Positions 1 to 8,230 of a stretch of 64,000 bases of DNA are shown here, piece by piece. Each line of letters begins with the position of its first letter. The stretch's first letter is position 1. The notes beneath the pieces are model-generated. The model did no database searches. It was given only the letters and a program-made list of their open reading frames with translations, and was not told where the DNA came from. Position numbers and translations under genes: made by a program. The DNA is from Amycolatopsis granulosa. GTDB lineage: Bacteria; Actinomycetota; Actinomycetes; Mycobacteriales; Pseudonocardiaceae. Location: positions 5,084,001 through 5,148,000 of the forward strand of contig NZ_JAANOV010000001.1 of NCBI RefSeq assembly GCF_011758745.1. The letters run 5' to 3'.

Positions 1-1
1 C

Positions 2-2716
2 GAGGCGGTGCGGCTCCGGCCGGCGCTGGCGCGGTTGCTGCCCCAGGGGGCGATGCCGCCGGCGCCGGGTGGCGATTACCTGGTGCCGGACACGTCGGGG
101 GAGCGGGACGTGCCCTACCGGGTCCGGCAGGAGCAGGACCTCGGGCAGCTCCAGTTGTTCGACGCGGTGTTCGGCGTGCTGACCCAGATCGCCGAGCACC
201 GGCCCGTCGTGCTGGTGCTGGAGGACCTGCACTGGGCCGACTCCTCCAGCCGGAACCTGCTGTCGTTCCTGCTCAACCGCCTGCGTGTGCATCGGTTGCT
301 GGTGGTCGGCAGCTACCGGGAGGAGGACGTGCACCGGCGGCACCCGTTGCGGGCGCTGCTGGTCGAGCTGGTCCGCCTGCCCGTGGTGTCGCGGATCGAC
401 CTGCGGCCGTTCGGCGCCACGGAGGCGCGGGCGTTCGTTGCGGCGCTGGCCGACGGGCCGGTGTCACCCGAGGTGCTGACGGACATCGCGGAGCGGTCGG
501 AGGGCAACCCGTTCTTCGCCGAGGAGCTGATGGCCGCCGGCCTGGACTGCGAGGACCTGCCCGCCGGGCTGGCGGAGGTGCTGCTGTCGCGCCTGGAACG
601 GCTCTCGCCGCAGGCGCGGCGCGTGGTGCGCACCGTCTCGGCGGCGGGTGACTCCGTCGCGCACGCCGCGCTGGCCGAGGTCAGCGGGCTGGACGAGCTC
701 GAGCTGGACGAGGCGCTGCGCGAGGCGGTGCAGCACCACGTCCTGGTCATCGAGCGCGGCGCCTACACGTTCCGGCACGCGTTGCTGCAGGAGGCGGTGT
801 ACGCGGACCTGTTGCCGGGGGAGCGGGTGCGCCTGCACGCGGCGTACGCCGAGCGCATCCGCCGCATCCCGCAGGGGCGTGGTCACGACGCGAAGCTGGC
901 GTACCACAGCCTGCGCAGCCGTGACCTGAGGGCGGCGCTGCCGGCGCTGGCACGCGCGGCCGACGAGGCCGAGCGGCTGGGCGCGCCGGGTGCGGCACTG
1001 CGGCACATCGAACAGGCCCTGGAGATCTGGGACGCGGTGCCGGAGGCCGACCGGCCCGCCGACATCACCGAGCTGCGCCTGCTGCAGGAGGCGTCCTACT
1101 TCGCCGGCACGACCGGCGAGCCGGAGCGCGCCATCGCCTACGCCCGCTCATCGGTGCAGGCGCTGGGGCCGGACGTGCCGGCGGAGACGGCGGCCAAGAC
1201 GTGGCGGCGCCTCGCCGAGGCACTGCTCAACGCCGAGGGCACCCTGGACGAGGCGCTCGGTGCGATCAACCGCGCGTGGGACCTGGTCGCCGAGCGCGAG
1301 CCCAGCAAGACCCGCGCGTGGGTGCTGGCCACGCGGGCCTTGATCCTGCGCAGCGCGGGCGAATACGAGGCGGCCAGCTGGAACGCGCACACGGCGGTCG
1401 CCGACGCGCAGGCCGTCGGCACCACCGGCGGGGAGGCCGCCGCCCTGGTCACCCTGGGGGCCCTGGCGGACTGGGCGGGCGAGCCGGTGGAGGCACGCAA
1501 GCGGTTGCGGGAGGCCGAGCGCAAGGCCGTCGACTCCGGTTCGCTGAACGTCGAGCTGCGGGCGATCTGCTACCAGGGGTTCAGCCACGAGGACCTGGGC
1601 GAGTACGCCGAGGCGATGGAGATCTACCAGCGCGGCATCGCGCGGGCCGAGCAGACCGGCCTCACCTGGAGCATCTTCGGACTGGAGATGCGCGCCCGGT
1701 ACGTGATGCTGCGCTACCTCACCGGGGACTGGCCGGAGATGGCGAGCACGGACGCGCCGGCCCGGGGCGTCTCGAGCGTGCTGGCGGCCCGGATGACGTC
1801 GTCGTGGCTGCCGTTCGAGGTCGCGCGCGGCCGGGTGGCGACGGCGGAGAAGCTCCTGGAGGAGCTGCGGCCGCACTGGCGTGCCGAAACGGCGACCGCG
1901 ATCGTGAGCGGCGCGACCGGTGCCGAACTCGCCTACTGGCACGGCGACTACGAGCAGGCGGTGGGTCGGGCCCGGAAGGTCATCGACTTCCTGCTGGCCT
2001 CCGACGAGAACTACCTGCTCGCCACCGTCCGCCTGGGCGCGCTCGCGGTCGAGGCGGCCGCGGCGTGGGCGGGGAGCGCCCGCGCGCACGGCGATCAGGA
2101 GCGGGCCGGGAGCGCGGCCGCGGTGGGCCGGGAGATGATCGAGCACGCGCGGTACGCGGTGGCCAACGGCCGGCCGCGGGCGCAGAAGGTCGGCCCGGAG
2201 GCGCGGGCCTGGCTGGCGCGGGCCGAGGCGTCGGCGAGCGGCCTGGCGGGCCCGGCCGATCCGGCGCTGTGGGCCGCGGCGGTCGCCGCGTTCGATTACG
2301 GCGCGGTCTACGAGCAGGCGATCTGCCGCCTGCACCACGCCGAAGCGCTCCTGTCCGGGCAGGGCGACGCCGGTCTGGCGGCGAAGGAACTGCTCGCCGC
2401 GCACGAGGTCGCCGACCGCCTGGGAGCAGGCCCCCTGCGCACCGCGATCCGCGAACTGGCCCGCCGGGCGCGCATCGACATCCCCGGGACGGAGCCGAAA
2501 CCCGCCCCGCGCACCGCGATCGACCCGCTGACCGAACGCGAACGCGCCGTGCTCGAACGGGTGGCGCTCGGCCGGACGAACAAGCAGGTGGGCGAGGAGC
2601 TCTACATCAGCGAGAAGACGGTCAGCGTGCACCTGTCCCGGGTGATGGCGAAACTCGGCGCGAGCCGGCGCGCGGAAGCGGTGGCGATCGCCTACGACCG
2701 GGGCCTGCTCACCTGA
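2..2716 (+). CDS. LAL/LuxR-family ATPase regulator, 5'-truncated
   Basis: Large ATP-binding LuxR-type transcriptional regulator cut by the left edge of the window. The reading frame is open through base 2 and the visible protein lacks the N-terminal P-loop that opens this family, so the GTG at base 8 is probably not the true start. A Walker B-like stretch (LVLEDLHWAD, about nt 212-243) remains from the AAA/NACHT ATPase, followed by a long helical TPR-like middle. The C-terminus (about nt 2521-2700) is a LuxR helix-turn-helix beginning LTERERAVLERVALG and containing NKQV...SEKTVSVHLSRVMAKL. Family knowledge: a large sensor/ATPase controls DNA binding by the C-terminal domain, often as an activator of nearby genes. 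The target is not visible. The next gene is convergent, so no operon partner is seen here. Confidence 0.9.
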   Translation, partial: EAVRLRPALARLLPQGAMPPAPGGDYLVPDTSGERDVPYRVRQEQDLGQLQLFDAVFGVLTQIAEHRPVVLVLEDLHWADSSSRNLLSFLLNRLRVHRLLVVGSYREEDVHRRHPLRALLVELVRLPVVSRIDLRPFGATEARAFVAALADGPVSPEVLTDIAERSEGNPFFAEELMAAGLDCEDLPAGLAEVLLSRLERLSPQARRVVRTVSAAGDSVAHAALAEVSGLDELELDEALREAVQHHVLVIERGAYTFRHALLQEAVYADLLPGERVRLHAAYAERIRRIPQGRGHDAKLAYHSLRSRDLRAALPALARAADEAERLGAPGAALRHIEQALEIWDAVPEADRPADITELRLLQEASYFAGTTGEPERAIAYARSSVQALGPDVPAETAAKTWRRLAEALLNAEGTLDEALGAINRAWDLVAEREPSKTRAWVLATRALILRSAGEYEAASWNAHTAVADAQAVGTTGGEAAALVTLGALADWAGEPVEARKRLREAERKAVDSGSLNVELRAICYQGFSHEDLGEYAEAMEIYQRGIARAEQTGLTWSIFGLEMRARYVMLRYLTGDWPEMASTDAPARGVSSVLAARMTSSWLPFEVARGRVATAEKLLEELRPHWRAETATAIVSGATGAELAYWHGDYEQAVGRARKVIDFLLASDENYLLATVRLGALAVEAAAAWAGSARAHGDQERAGSAAAVGREMIEHARYAVANGRPRAQKVGPEARAWLARAEASASGLAGPADPALWAAAVAAFDYGAVYEQAICRLHHAEALLSGQGDAGLAAKELLAAHEVADRLGAGPLRTAIRELARRARIDIPGTEPKPAPRTAIDPLTERERAVLERVALGRTNKQVGEELYISEKTVSVHLSRVMAKLGASRRAEAVAIAYDRGLLT

Positions 2717-2767
2717 GCGGGCCGGCTCCTGCCGGTGCGCGAGAGTGCGCCTGCGGTGCCGGTGGTG

Positions 2768-2829
2768 GCGCCGGGTGCTGACCTCTCCCGCTTCGACGGG
2801 CGCCTGGACGGGGTGTCAGCGCCCGGCGC
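2768..2829 (+). terminator. Probable terminator hairpin between convergent genes
   Basis: Arms 2768-2782 (GCGCCGGGTGCTGAC) and 2815-2829 (GTCAGCGCCCGGCGC) pair over 15 bases with one odd position and a 32-base loop. The odd pair is G-U in plus-strand RNA but A-C in minus-strand RNA, which fits termination of the LuxR-family transcript better than that of the aldehyde dehydrogenase. There is no T-run, as is common in high-GC actinomycetes. Confidence 0.45.
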
Positions 2830-2843
2830 CGCCGTCCGGGCGC

Positions 2844-4454
2844 TCACCGGCCCGGGAGCTTGCCCAGCAGCCGCAACCCGACGGTCATCCCCTTGGCCCA
2901 GGCGCTGCCCGGCACGACCCGCGGGGGCCGCAGCCGCACGCCGCGCTGGACGGCGATCGACTGGGCCTCGGTGTACTTCAGCAACCCGTCCCGGCCGTTG
3001 CGCCGCCCCACACCGCTGGCCTTCATGCCACCCATGGGCAGCCCGACGCTGCCGAAGGTCGCCGCGTAGCCCTCGTTCACGTTGACCGTTCCGGCCCGCA
3101 ACCGGGACGCCACCGCCCAGCCCGCCGCGCCGCTGCCGGACCACACGCTCGCGTTCAGCCCGTACTCGGTGTCGTTCGCCCGCTCGATCGCGTCGTCCAG
3201 ATCCGTGTAACCGTAGATCGCCACGACCGGGCCGAACGTCTCCTCGCGGAACAGGGCCACGTCCTCGGTCACGTCCGTCACGATCGTGGGCTCGTAGAAC
3301 AGCGGGCCGAGGTCGGGACGGGCCCGGCCGCCGGTCAGGATCGTCGCGCCCTTGGCCCGTGCGTCCTCGACGTGCGCGCTCACCGCCGCCAGCTGGGCCG
3401 TGCTGGTCAGCGACCCCATGTCGGCGCCGAACCCGAGCTCGGCGCCCAGCCGCAGCGCCCGCGTCCTCGCCACGAACGCCCGGGTGAACTCGTCACGGAC
3501 GTTCTCGTGCACGTAGATCCGCTCGACCGACACGCACAGCTGCCCCGCCGAGGAGAAGCACGCGGTGACGGCGCCTGCCGCCGCCTTGGCGATGTTCGCG
3601 TCCGGCAGGACGACCATCGGGTTCTTGCCACCCAGCTCGAGCGAGTACCCGGTCAGCCGCTTCGCGACCTTCTCCGCCAGCACCTTGCCCGTCGGCGTCG
3701 ACCCGGTGAAGCACAGGTAGTCCGACTCCTCGGCGATCGCGTCGCCGATCTGGGAGCCCCGGCCGAGCACGATGCGCCACACCCCCGCGGGCAGCCCGGC
3801 CTCCTCGGCCAGCTCGTGCAGCCACAGGGCGGACAGCGCCGTCTGGTTGTCGGGTTTCTGCACGACGGCGTTGCCGGCGGCGAGCGCGGGCAGCACGTCC
3901 ATGGCGGTCAGCGCGAGGGGGTAGTTCCACGGCGAGATCACCGCGACGACGCCCTTCGGGTGACGGATCTCGCCTGCCTTCGTGGCCACCGGGATGACCC
4001 CCGCCGCCCGGCGCGCACCGAGGAACTTCGCGCTGTGCCTGCCGTAGTAGCCCGCCACCAGAGCGGTGGCGCTGACCTCGTCGAACGCGTCGATGCGGGC
4101 CTTGCCGGCCTCGACCTGCACCAGGTTGAGGATCTCCTCCTGGCGGCCGAGGATGAGCTCGCCCAGCCGCCGGAGCACGCGTTGCCGCTCGGTCACCGGG
4201 CGCGCCGCCCACGCCCGCTGCGCGGCACGGGCGCGGGCGAACACCGCGCGGACGTCGGGATCGGTGGCCTGGGGCAACGTCACGGTCGGCAGCCCGGTGA
4301 ACGGCGCGGTCACCTCGACCGGGGCGGAGTCCTGCCCGCCCTCGGCGCGGCGGGCGAGCTGCGCGGCCCGGGCGGCGGTGGGTGCGCCGGTGATCCCGCC
4401 GACCGTGGCCGGCCCCGGCGAAGTCTCACCCGTGCTCGCGGTGGTGCTGGTCAT
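2844..4454 (-). CDS. gabD2: Aldehyde dehydrogenase, succinate-semialdehyde dehydrogenase type
   Basis: NAD(P)+-dependent aldehyde dehydrogenase of 536 residues. The closest family I recognise is actinobacterial GabD2, which oxidises succinic semialdehyde to succinate. Visible motifs are the oxyanion/cofactor segment SPWNYPLALT, the general-base glutamate in LELGGKNP (about residue 272), the nucleophile cysteine in SSAGQLCVS (about residue 306) and the C-terminal GMKASGVGRRNG, all at normal spacing. An N-terminal extension rich in Ala/Thr precedes the core. The ATG at 4454 lies in a TGATG junction with a 12-codon leader ORF. The good ribosome site (GGAGGG) stands before that leader rather than before this gene, so translation is probably coupled. 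Substrate assignment is by family resemblance only; another aliphatic semialdehyde is possible. Confidence 0.85.
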   Translation of the reverse strand: MTSTTASTGETSPGPATVGGITGAPTAARAAQLARRAEGGQDSAPVEVTAPFTGLPTVTLPQATDPDVRAVFARARAAQRAWAARPVTERQRVLRRLGELILGRQEEILNLVQVEAGKARIDAFDEVSATALVAGYYGRHSAKFLGARRAAGVIPVATKAGEIRHPKGVVAVISPWNYPLALTAMDVLPALAAGNAVVQKPDNQTALSALWLHELAEEAGLPAGVWRIVLGRGSQIGDAIAEESDYLCFTGSTPTGKVLAEKVAKRLTGYSLELGGKNPMVVLPDANIAKAAAGAVTACFSSAGQLCVSVERIYVHENVRDEFTRAFVARTRALRLGAELGFGADMGSLTSTAQLAAVSAHVEDARAKGATILTGGRARPDLGPLFYEPTIVTDVTEDVALFREETFGPVVAIYGYTDLDDAIERANDTEYGLNASVWSGSGAAGWAVASRLRAGTVNVNEGYAATFGSVGLPMGGMKASGVGRRNGRDGLLKYTEAQSIAVQRGVRLRPPRVVPGSAWAKGMTVGLRLLGKLPGR

Positions 4455-4489
4455 CGGCCCTCACCCGTGCCCGCGATCGTGCTGGTCAT
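4451..4489 (-). CDS. 12-codon leader ORF duplicated from the downstream gene start
   Basis: An ATG at 4489 with GGAGGG three bases upstream opens a 12-residue frame (MTSTIAGTGEGR) ending in TGA at 4453-4451. That stop overlaps the ATG of the aldehyde dehydrogenase (TGATG). The peptide mirrors the start of that enzyme (MTSTTASTGETS). At DNA level the first 35 bases of the two frames are a direct tandem repeat with a few changes. This looks like a local duplication of the start region that left one strong ribosome site in front of a mini-ORF, coupling translation of the enzyme to it. Whether the peptide is made or useful is unknown. Confidence 0.4.
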   Translation of the reverse strand: MTSTIAGTGEGR

Positions 4490-4660
4490 TGACCCTCCTG
4501 ACGCTGGTCGGCAACATTACCGGCGAGTACAGCATACCGACAGTATGGCCGTCCGCCATTTGCGTTCGCGAACGTCACGACCCGGCAGCCGCCCCGTCTC
4601 CCTCTGGGGTGGCCGGCCCGGGCGAGGGCCGGGCCGGCCACCCGGCGCCGCACCGGGCCG
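4490..4660 (-). promoter_or_regulatory. Upstream region of the aldehyde dehydrogenase with two palindromes
   Basis: The region holds CATAC-N5-GTATG (4533-4547), which overlaps a possible minus-strand -10 element (TATGCT), and a perfect 12-base palindrome CGTTCGCGAACG (4563-4574). Either could be an operator for a dimeric repressor. No regulator can be assigned from the sequence alone. Confidence 0.35.
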
Positions 4661-4681
4661 CCCAGCACGCCGCGCGCAGAA

Positions 4682-4792
4682 GCAAACACGCCGCGGGTGG
4701 CGTGTCTGCTGTCGCGGGCAGCGTGTTCGCCGGTGGGGGCGCAGTGTTTGCTGTTGAGGCGTCGTGTTTGCCGCTTGGGGTGGCGTGTTGGC
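4682..4792. repeat. 21-bp-phased GTGTTYGC repeat cluster, locus A
   Basis: GTGT-beginning octamers start at 4702 (GTGTCTGC), 4723 (GTGTTCGC), 4744 (GTGTTTGC), 4764 (GTGTTTGC) and 4785 (GTGTTGGC), at steps of 21, 21, 20 and 21 bases. One inverted copy (GCAAACAC, 4682-4689) closes the distal side. The cluster begins about 55 bases past the stop codon of the minus-strand TetR gene. The same unit and phase recur at 10834-10906 and 55236-55285, also just downstream of minus-strand stop codons. Confidence 0.7.
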
Positions 4793-4846
4793 GGTGTACG
4801 TGGGAGGCGGTCGCGCTAGCGGTGCGGTACGGCGGCCGCGTTCGTC

Positions 4847-5449
4847 TCACGCGCCCCGGTACGCGGCGAGCGCCAGCCGCTTCCACTCCTCGAGCAGCTG
4901 CTTCCGCCGTGCGGGTGCGCCGCCCAGTTCGGCGTCCAGCGCCAGCCCGCGGGTGAAGTTCACCGTCAGCCAGAACAGCGTCTCCAGCCGTTCGCGGGGC
5001 AGCTCCGGCGCGATCGTACGGATCTGCGTGAGCGTCTCCCGCCCCAGCGCCCGGTCGACCGGGCGGATGGCGGCGCGCAGTGCGGGGTCGGTGCGGGCGG
5101 CGATCCACAGCTCCGTCGCCGCCGTCGCCAGCGTGCCGGAATACCCCGCCCACAACAGGTCGATCGCCGCGGGGATGGCCGCCTCGCCCCTGGGCAGGTC
5201 CGCGAACGACGCCGACAGCGCCGCCATCCGCCGTGTCGTCAGGTGGGCCACGGCGGAGGCCATCAGGTCGGCCTTGTCGGCGAAGTGGTGCTGCGCCGCG
5301 CCCTTCGACACCCCGGCCCTGGCGCAGATTTCCTGCACCGACGTGCGTGCGTAGCCGAGTTCGACCAGGCACTCGATGGTCGCGTCGAGCAGGGCCGTCC
5401 GGGTCTGCTCCCGGCGCTCGGCCTGAGTGCGGTGCCGCCGCGCAGTCAC
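4847..5449 (-). CDS. TetR-family transcriptional regulator
   Basis: A 200-residue TetR-type repressor. The N-terminal helix-turn-helix is clear (TSVQEICARAGVSKGAAQHHF, about residues 32-52), with a divergent ligand-binding C-terminal domain. I chose the GTG at 5449 because GGGAGG stands six bases upstream and the protein then starts at a normal distance from the helix-turn-helix. The longer in-frame extension would run through the promoter into the opposite gene. It is divergent from the acyl-CoA dehydrogenase/racemase pair, with a 91-base shared control region, so it most likely represses that pair in response to an acyl-CoA or fatty acid. The ligand is an inference. Confidence 0.85.
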   Translation of the reverse strand: MTARRHRTQAERREQTRTALLDATIECLVELGYARTSVQEICARAGVSKGAAQHHFADKADLMASAVAHLTTRRMAALSASFADLPRGEAAIPAAIDLLWAGYSGTLATAATELWIAARTDPALRAAIRPVDRALGRETLTQIRTIAPELPRERLETLFWLTVNFTRGLALDAELGGAPARRKQLLEEWKRLALAAYRGA

Positions 5450-5540
5450 GTTGCCTCCCTTTACCGGCGGACCCGCCGGATGTACATTCCAGTGAGAACT
5501 TACATTCCGAACGTCATGTTTTCCCGGCTGGAGGTCACCG
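5450..5540. promoter_or_regulatory. Divergent promoter/operator region (TetR / acyl-CoA dehydrogenase)
   Basis: The region contains two direct copies of TACATTCC (5483-5490 and 5501-5508, 18 bases apart) and an inverted repeat CCGGCGG-acc-CGCCGG next to the regulator start. The plus-strand gene has GGAGG six bases before its ATG. The direct repeat is the best candidate binding site for the adjacent TetR protein. Confidence 0.4.
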
Positions 5541-6686
5541 ATGCCGCTGCCCGCACCGAGGAGTTCCTGGGCGCAGGACCTGGGCGAGTTCCGTGAGCTG
5601 GCTCGCGCGTTCTGCCAGAAGGAGCTCGCGCCGAACCAGGAGCGGTGGGCCGAGGACAAGCACGTCGACCGCGAGCTGTGGACGAAGGCCGGTGAGGTCG
5701 GTCTGCTCGCGATCTCCATCCCCGAGGAGTACGGCGGCGGTGGTGGCACCTTCGCCCACGAAGCGGTCCTCTACGAGGAGCAGGCCCGCAGTGGCGACGG
5801 CGCGTGGGGCGTCTCCGTGCACAACGGGATTGTGGCGCACTACCTGCTCAACTACGCCACCGAGGAGAAGAAGAAGGAGTGGCTGCCCAAGCTCGCCAGC
5901 GGCGAGTGGGTCGGCGCGATCGGCATGACCGAGCCGGGCACCGGCTCCGACCTCCAGGGCATCAAGACCCGCGCGGTGCGCGAGGGCGACGAGTACGTCA
6001 TCAACGGCGCCAAGACGTTCATCAGCAACGGCGGCATGGCCGACCTCGTCGTCCTGGCCTGCAAGACCGATCCGGACGCGGGCGCGGCCGGTGTGTCGCT
6101 GATCGTCGTCGAGACGCACCGCGCGGGCTTCCGCCGCGGCCGGGTGCTGAACAAGGTCGGCCTCAAGGGCCAGGACACCGCCGAGCTGTTCTTCGACGAC
6201 GTCCGCGTGCCCGCCGCGAACCTGCTCGGCGAGGAGGGGCAGGGCTTCATCCAGATGATGGAGCAGCTCCCGCAGGAGCGGCTGATCATCGCCGTCACCG
6301 CGGTCGCCGGGATGGAGGCCGCGATCGACCTGACCATCGACTACACCAAGGGCCGCACCGCCTTCGGCCGCCCGGTCTACAACTTCCAGAACAGCAAGTT
6401 CACGCTCGCGGACGCGGCCACCGAGGCCGTGGCCGCCCGGGCCTTCCTCGACCAGTGCGTCGAACGGCACCTGAAGGGCGAGCTGGACGTGCAGGGCGCG
6501 GCCATGGTCAAGCTGTGGACGACCGAGCGCGCGAACAAGGTGGTGGACGACTGCGTCCAGCTGCACGGCGGCTACGGCTACATGACCGAGTACCCGATCG
6601 CCCGCGCGTGGACGGATCTGCGCGTCTCCCGCATCTTCGGCGGGACCAGCGAGATCATGCGCGAAGTCATCTCCCGGACGCTGTGA
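5541..6686 (+). CDS. Acyl-CoA dehydrogenase, long-chain-type
   Basis: FAD-dependent acyl-CoA dehydrogenase of 381 residues, catalysing the first alpha,beta-desaturation of beta-oxidation. Seen are the FAD/substrate motif GMTEPGTGSDLQGIKT (about residues 130-145), the segment LPQERLIIAV followed by a glutamate at the start of the next helix (GMEAAID), and the C-terminal signature LHGGYGYMTEYP...RIFGGTSEIM. The position that carries the catalytic Glu in medium-chain enzymes (EGT) is Gly here (FGGT). This matches long-chain/isovaleryl-type enzymes, in which the base comes from the earlier helix. It overlaps the following racemase gene by one base (TGATG), so the two are translated together, probably for methyl-branched acyl chains. 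Confidence 0.93.
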   Translation: MPLPAPRSSWAQDLGEFRELARAFCQKELAPNQERWAEDKHVDRELWTKAGEVGLLAISIPEEYGGGGGTFAHEAVLYEEQARSGDGAWGVSVHNGIVAHYLLNYATEEKKKEWLPKLASGEWVGAIGMTEPGTGSDLQGIKTRAVREGDEYVINGAKTFISNGGMADLVVLACKTDPDAGAAGVSLIVVETHRAGFRRGRVLNKVGLKGQDTAELFFDDVRVPAANLLGEEGQGFIQMMEQLPQERLIIAVTAVAGMEAAIDLTIDYTKGRTAFGRPVYNFQNSKFTLADAATEAVAARAFLDQCVERHLKGELDVQGAAMVKLWTTERANKVVDDCVQLHGGYGYMTEYPIARAWTDLRVSRIFGGTSEIMREVISRTL

Positions 6687-7828
6687 TGGCGGGACCACTC
6701 GCCGGGCTGACGGTCGTCGAGCTCGCCGGGCTGGCTCCGGCGCCGTTCGCCGGCACGCTGCTGGCCGACCTCGGCGCGGACGTGGTGCGCGTCGACCGGG
6801 CCAGGCCGGGCGCCGACGTGCTGGGCGTGCCGGACGACCCGCTGATGCGCGGGCGCCGGACCATCGGTGTGGACACCAAGACCACCGAGGGCGTCGAGGT
6901 GGTGCTGCGGCTCGCCGAGCGGGCCGACGTGTTCATCGAGGGGTTCCGGCCGGGTGTGGCCGAGCGCATGGGGCTGGGCCCGGAGCAGGTCCAGGCACGC
7001 AATCCGCGCATCGTCTACGGCCGGGTGACCGGCTGGGGCCAGGACGGGCCGCTCGCCTCCGCGGCCGGGCACGACATCAACTACCTCAGCCTGGCCGGCG
7101 CGCTCGAACCGGTCGGGCGCGCGGGGGAGCGGCCGGTGCCGCCGCTCAACCTGGTCGGCGACTTCGCCGGCGGCGGCATGCTGCTGGCGCTGGGCGTCCT
7201 GGCCGCGCTGCACGAGCGCACGACCTCCGGGCGCGGGCAGGTCGTGGATGCGGCGATGGTCGACGGCGCGGCGCTGCTGATGACCCAGCTGTTCGGGATG
7301 CGCGCGGCCGGGTTGTGGCCGAACGAGCGGGGCGGCAACCTCCTCGACGGCGGCGCGCCGTTCTACGACACGTACGAGACCGCGGACGGCAAGTACGTGG
7401 CCGTGGGCGCGATCGAGATGCGCTTCTGGGGTGACCTGGTGCGGGTGCTCGAGCTGGATCCGGCCGAGCTGCCCCCGCACCTGGACTGGAACCAGTGGCC
7501 GCGGCTGCGGGAGATCCTGGCGGCGGCGATCGCGAAGTACACCCGGGACGAGTTGGTGGCCCGGGCCGAGGGTACGGACGCCTGCCTGACCCCGGTGCTC
7601 AGTCCGTGGGAGGCGGCCGGGCACCCGCACAACGCGGCACGCGGCACGTTCGTCGAGATCGGCGGGGTCGTGCAGCCGGCGCCGGCGCCGCGGTTCGACC
7701 GCACCCCGCCCGGCACGCCGGAGCCGCCGCACGAGAAAGGTGCCGACACCGCGGATGTCCTGGCCGAACTCGGGTATGACTCCGACCGCCTCGCGGCGCT
7801 GCGCGCGGCGGGGGTGATCGTCTCCTGA
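6686..7828 (+). CDS. mcr: Alpha-methylacyl-CoA racemase (CoA-transferase family III fold)
   Basis: Converts (2R)- to (2S)-methylacyl-CoA so that alpha-methyl-branched chains, such as sterol side chains or phytanate products, can enter beta-oxidation. The protein has 380 residues. The three catalytic residues known from mycobacterial Mcr are recognisable: His in GHDINY, Asp in VGDFAGGG and Glu in VGAIEMRFW. The ATG overlaps the stop of the acyl-CoA dehydrogenase. Since sterol side-chain oxidation gives a 25R/25S mixture, this pair could feed the sterol pathway encoded 30 kb away, but no KstR box precedes it. A formyl-CoA-transferase-like activity is the alternative; conservation of all three residues argues for racemase. 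Confidence 0.88.
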   Translation: MAGPLAGLTVVELAGLAPAPFAGTLLADLGADVVRVDRARPGADVLGVPDDPLMRGRRTIGVDTKTTEGVEVVLRLAERADVFIEGFRPGVAERMGLGPEQVQARNPRIVYGRVTGWGQDGPLASAAGHDINYLSLAGALEPVGRAGERPVPPLNLVGDFAGGGMLLALGVLAALHERTTSGRGQVVDAAMVDGAALLMTQLFGMRAAGLWPNERGGNLLDGGAPFYDTYETADGKYVAVGAIEMRFWGDLVRVLELDPAELPPHLDWNQWPRLREILAAAIAKYTRDELVARAEGTDACLTPVLSPWEAAGHPHNAARGTFVEIGGVVQPAPAPRFDRTPPGTPEPPHEKGADTADVLAELGYDSDRLAALRAAGVIVS

Positions 7829-8013
7829 CGCGGAGCGGACGGATCGTTTAGAGTGGTCATCGGCCCGGGCTGGGCACGCAGGGTCACCACGTCCAGCCGT
7901 TCGTGTGAAGGGGTGTTGAAAACGTCCCGGTGACGGCAGGATTGCCGGTGATCCGGGGGCGCACGAGCCCGCGGCACGACGCGGGCGCAGCGGAGCGAGG
8001 GGAAGGCGTAGCC

Positions 8014-8181
8014 ATGTCGGCGAACACCAAGAAGATCGTCATCGTGGCCGTCGTCGCGCTCGTTCTCTTCTTCCTGATCTCGCGTCCGACGCAGTCCGCC
8101 GAGGTCGTGCGCAGCGCACTGGGCTGGCTGCGCGACGGCGCGGAAGCGATCGTGACATTCGTGCGCAGCCTCTTCTCCTGA
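8014..8181 (+). CDS. Small single-span membrane protein (55 aa)
   Basis: A 55-residue product starting MSANTKKIVIVAVVALVLFF: a short positively charged N-terminus, one hydrophobic span (about residues 7-23), then an amphipathic tail. The ATG at 8014 follows a purine-rich GGGGAAGG; a longer in-frame start lacks such a site. A strong hairpin follows the stop directly. Proteins of this type recur as unannotated small genes in Pseudonocardiaceae (general recollection). No function can be assigned. The 185 bases before it hold no other gene. Confidence 0.6.
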   Translation: MSANTKKIVIVAVVALVLFFLISRPTQSAEVVRSALGWLRDGAEAIVTFVRSLFS

Positions 8182-8189
8182 CCCCATCC

Positions 8190-8230
8190 GGCCACGGCCG
8201 GCACCGTCGCGTGCGGTGCCGGCCGTGGCC
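8190..8230 (+). terminator. Perfect 17-bp hairpin terminator
   Basis: GGCCACGGCCGGCACCG (8190-8206) and its exact complement (8214-8230) are separated by a 7-base loop, starting nine bases after the stop of the small membrane protein. There is no T-run, so this is the I-shaped type usual in actinomycetes. The following 253 bases up to the next gene show no coding region. Confidence 0.7.

Noticed and set aside
8-100. True start of the LuxR-family gene at base 8
   Set aside because: The ATPase P-loop is missing and the frame is open to the window edge, so the gene is truncated by the window.
4682-4792. CRISPR array
   Set aside because: The conserved part is only eight bases and the intervals of about 13 bases are too short for spacers; no cas genes are present.
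5500-5530. KstR box before the acyl-CoA dehydrogenase/racemase pair
   Set aside because: GAACGTCATGTT has the wrong AAC-GTT spacing (four or more bases instead of two).
5450-5749. Longer N-terminus for the TetR protein (100 extra residues)
   Set aside because: It would cross the promoter and run inside the acyl-CoA dehydrogenase gene, whereas a GTG with GGGAGG sits at the expected place.
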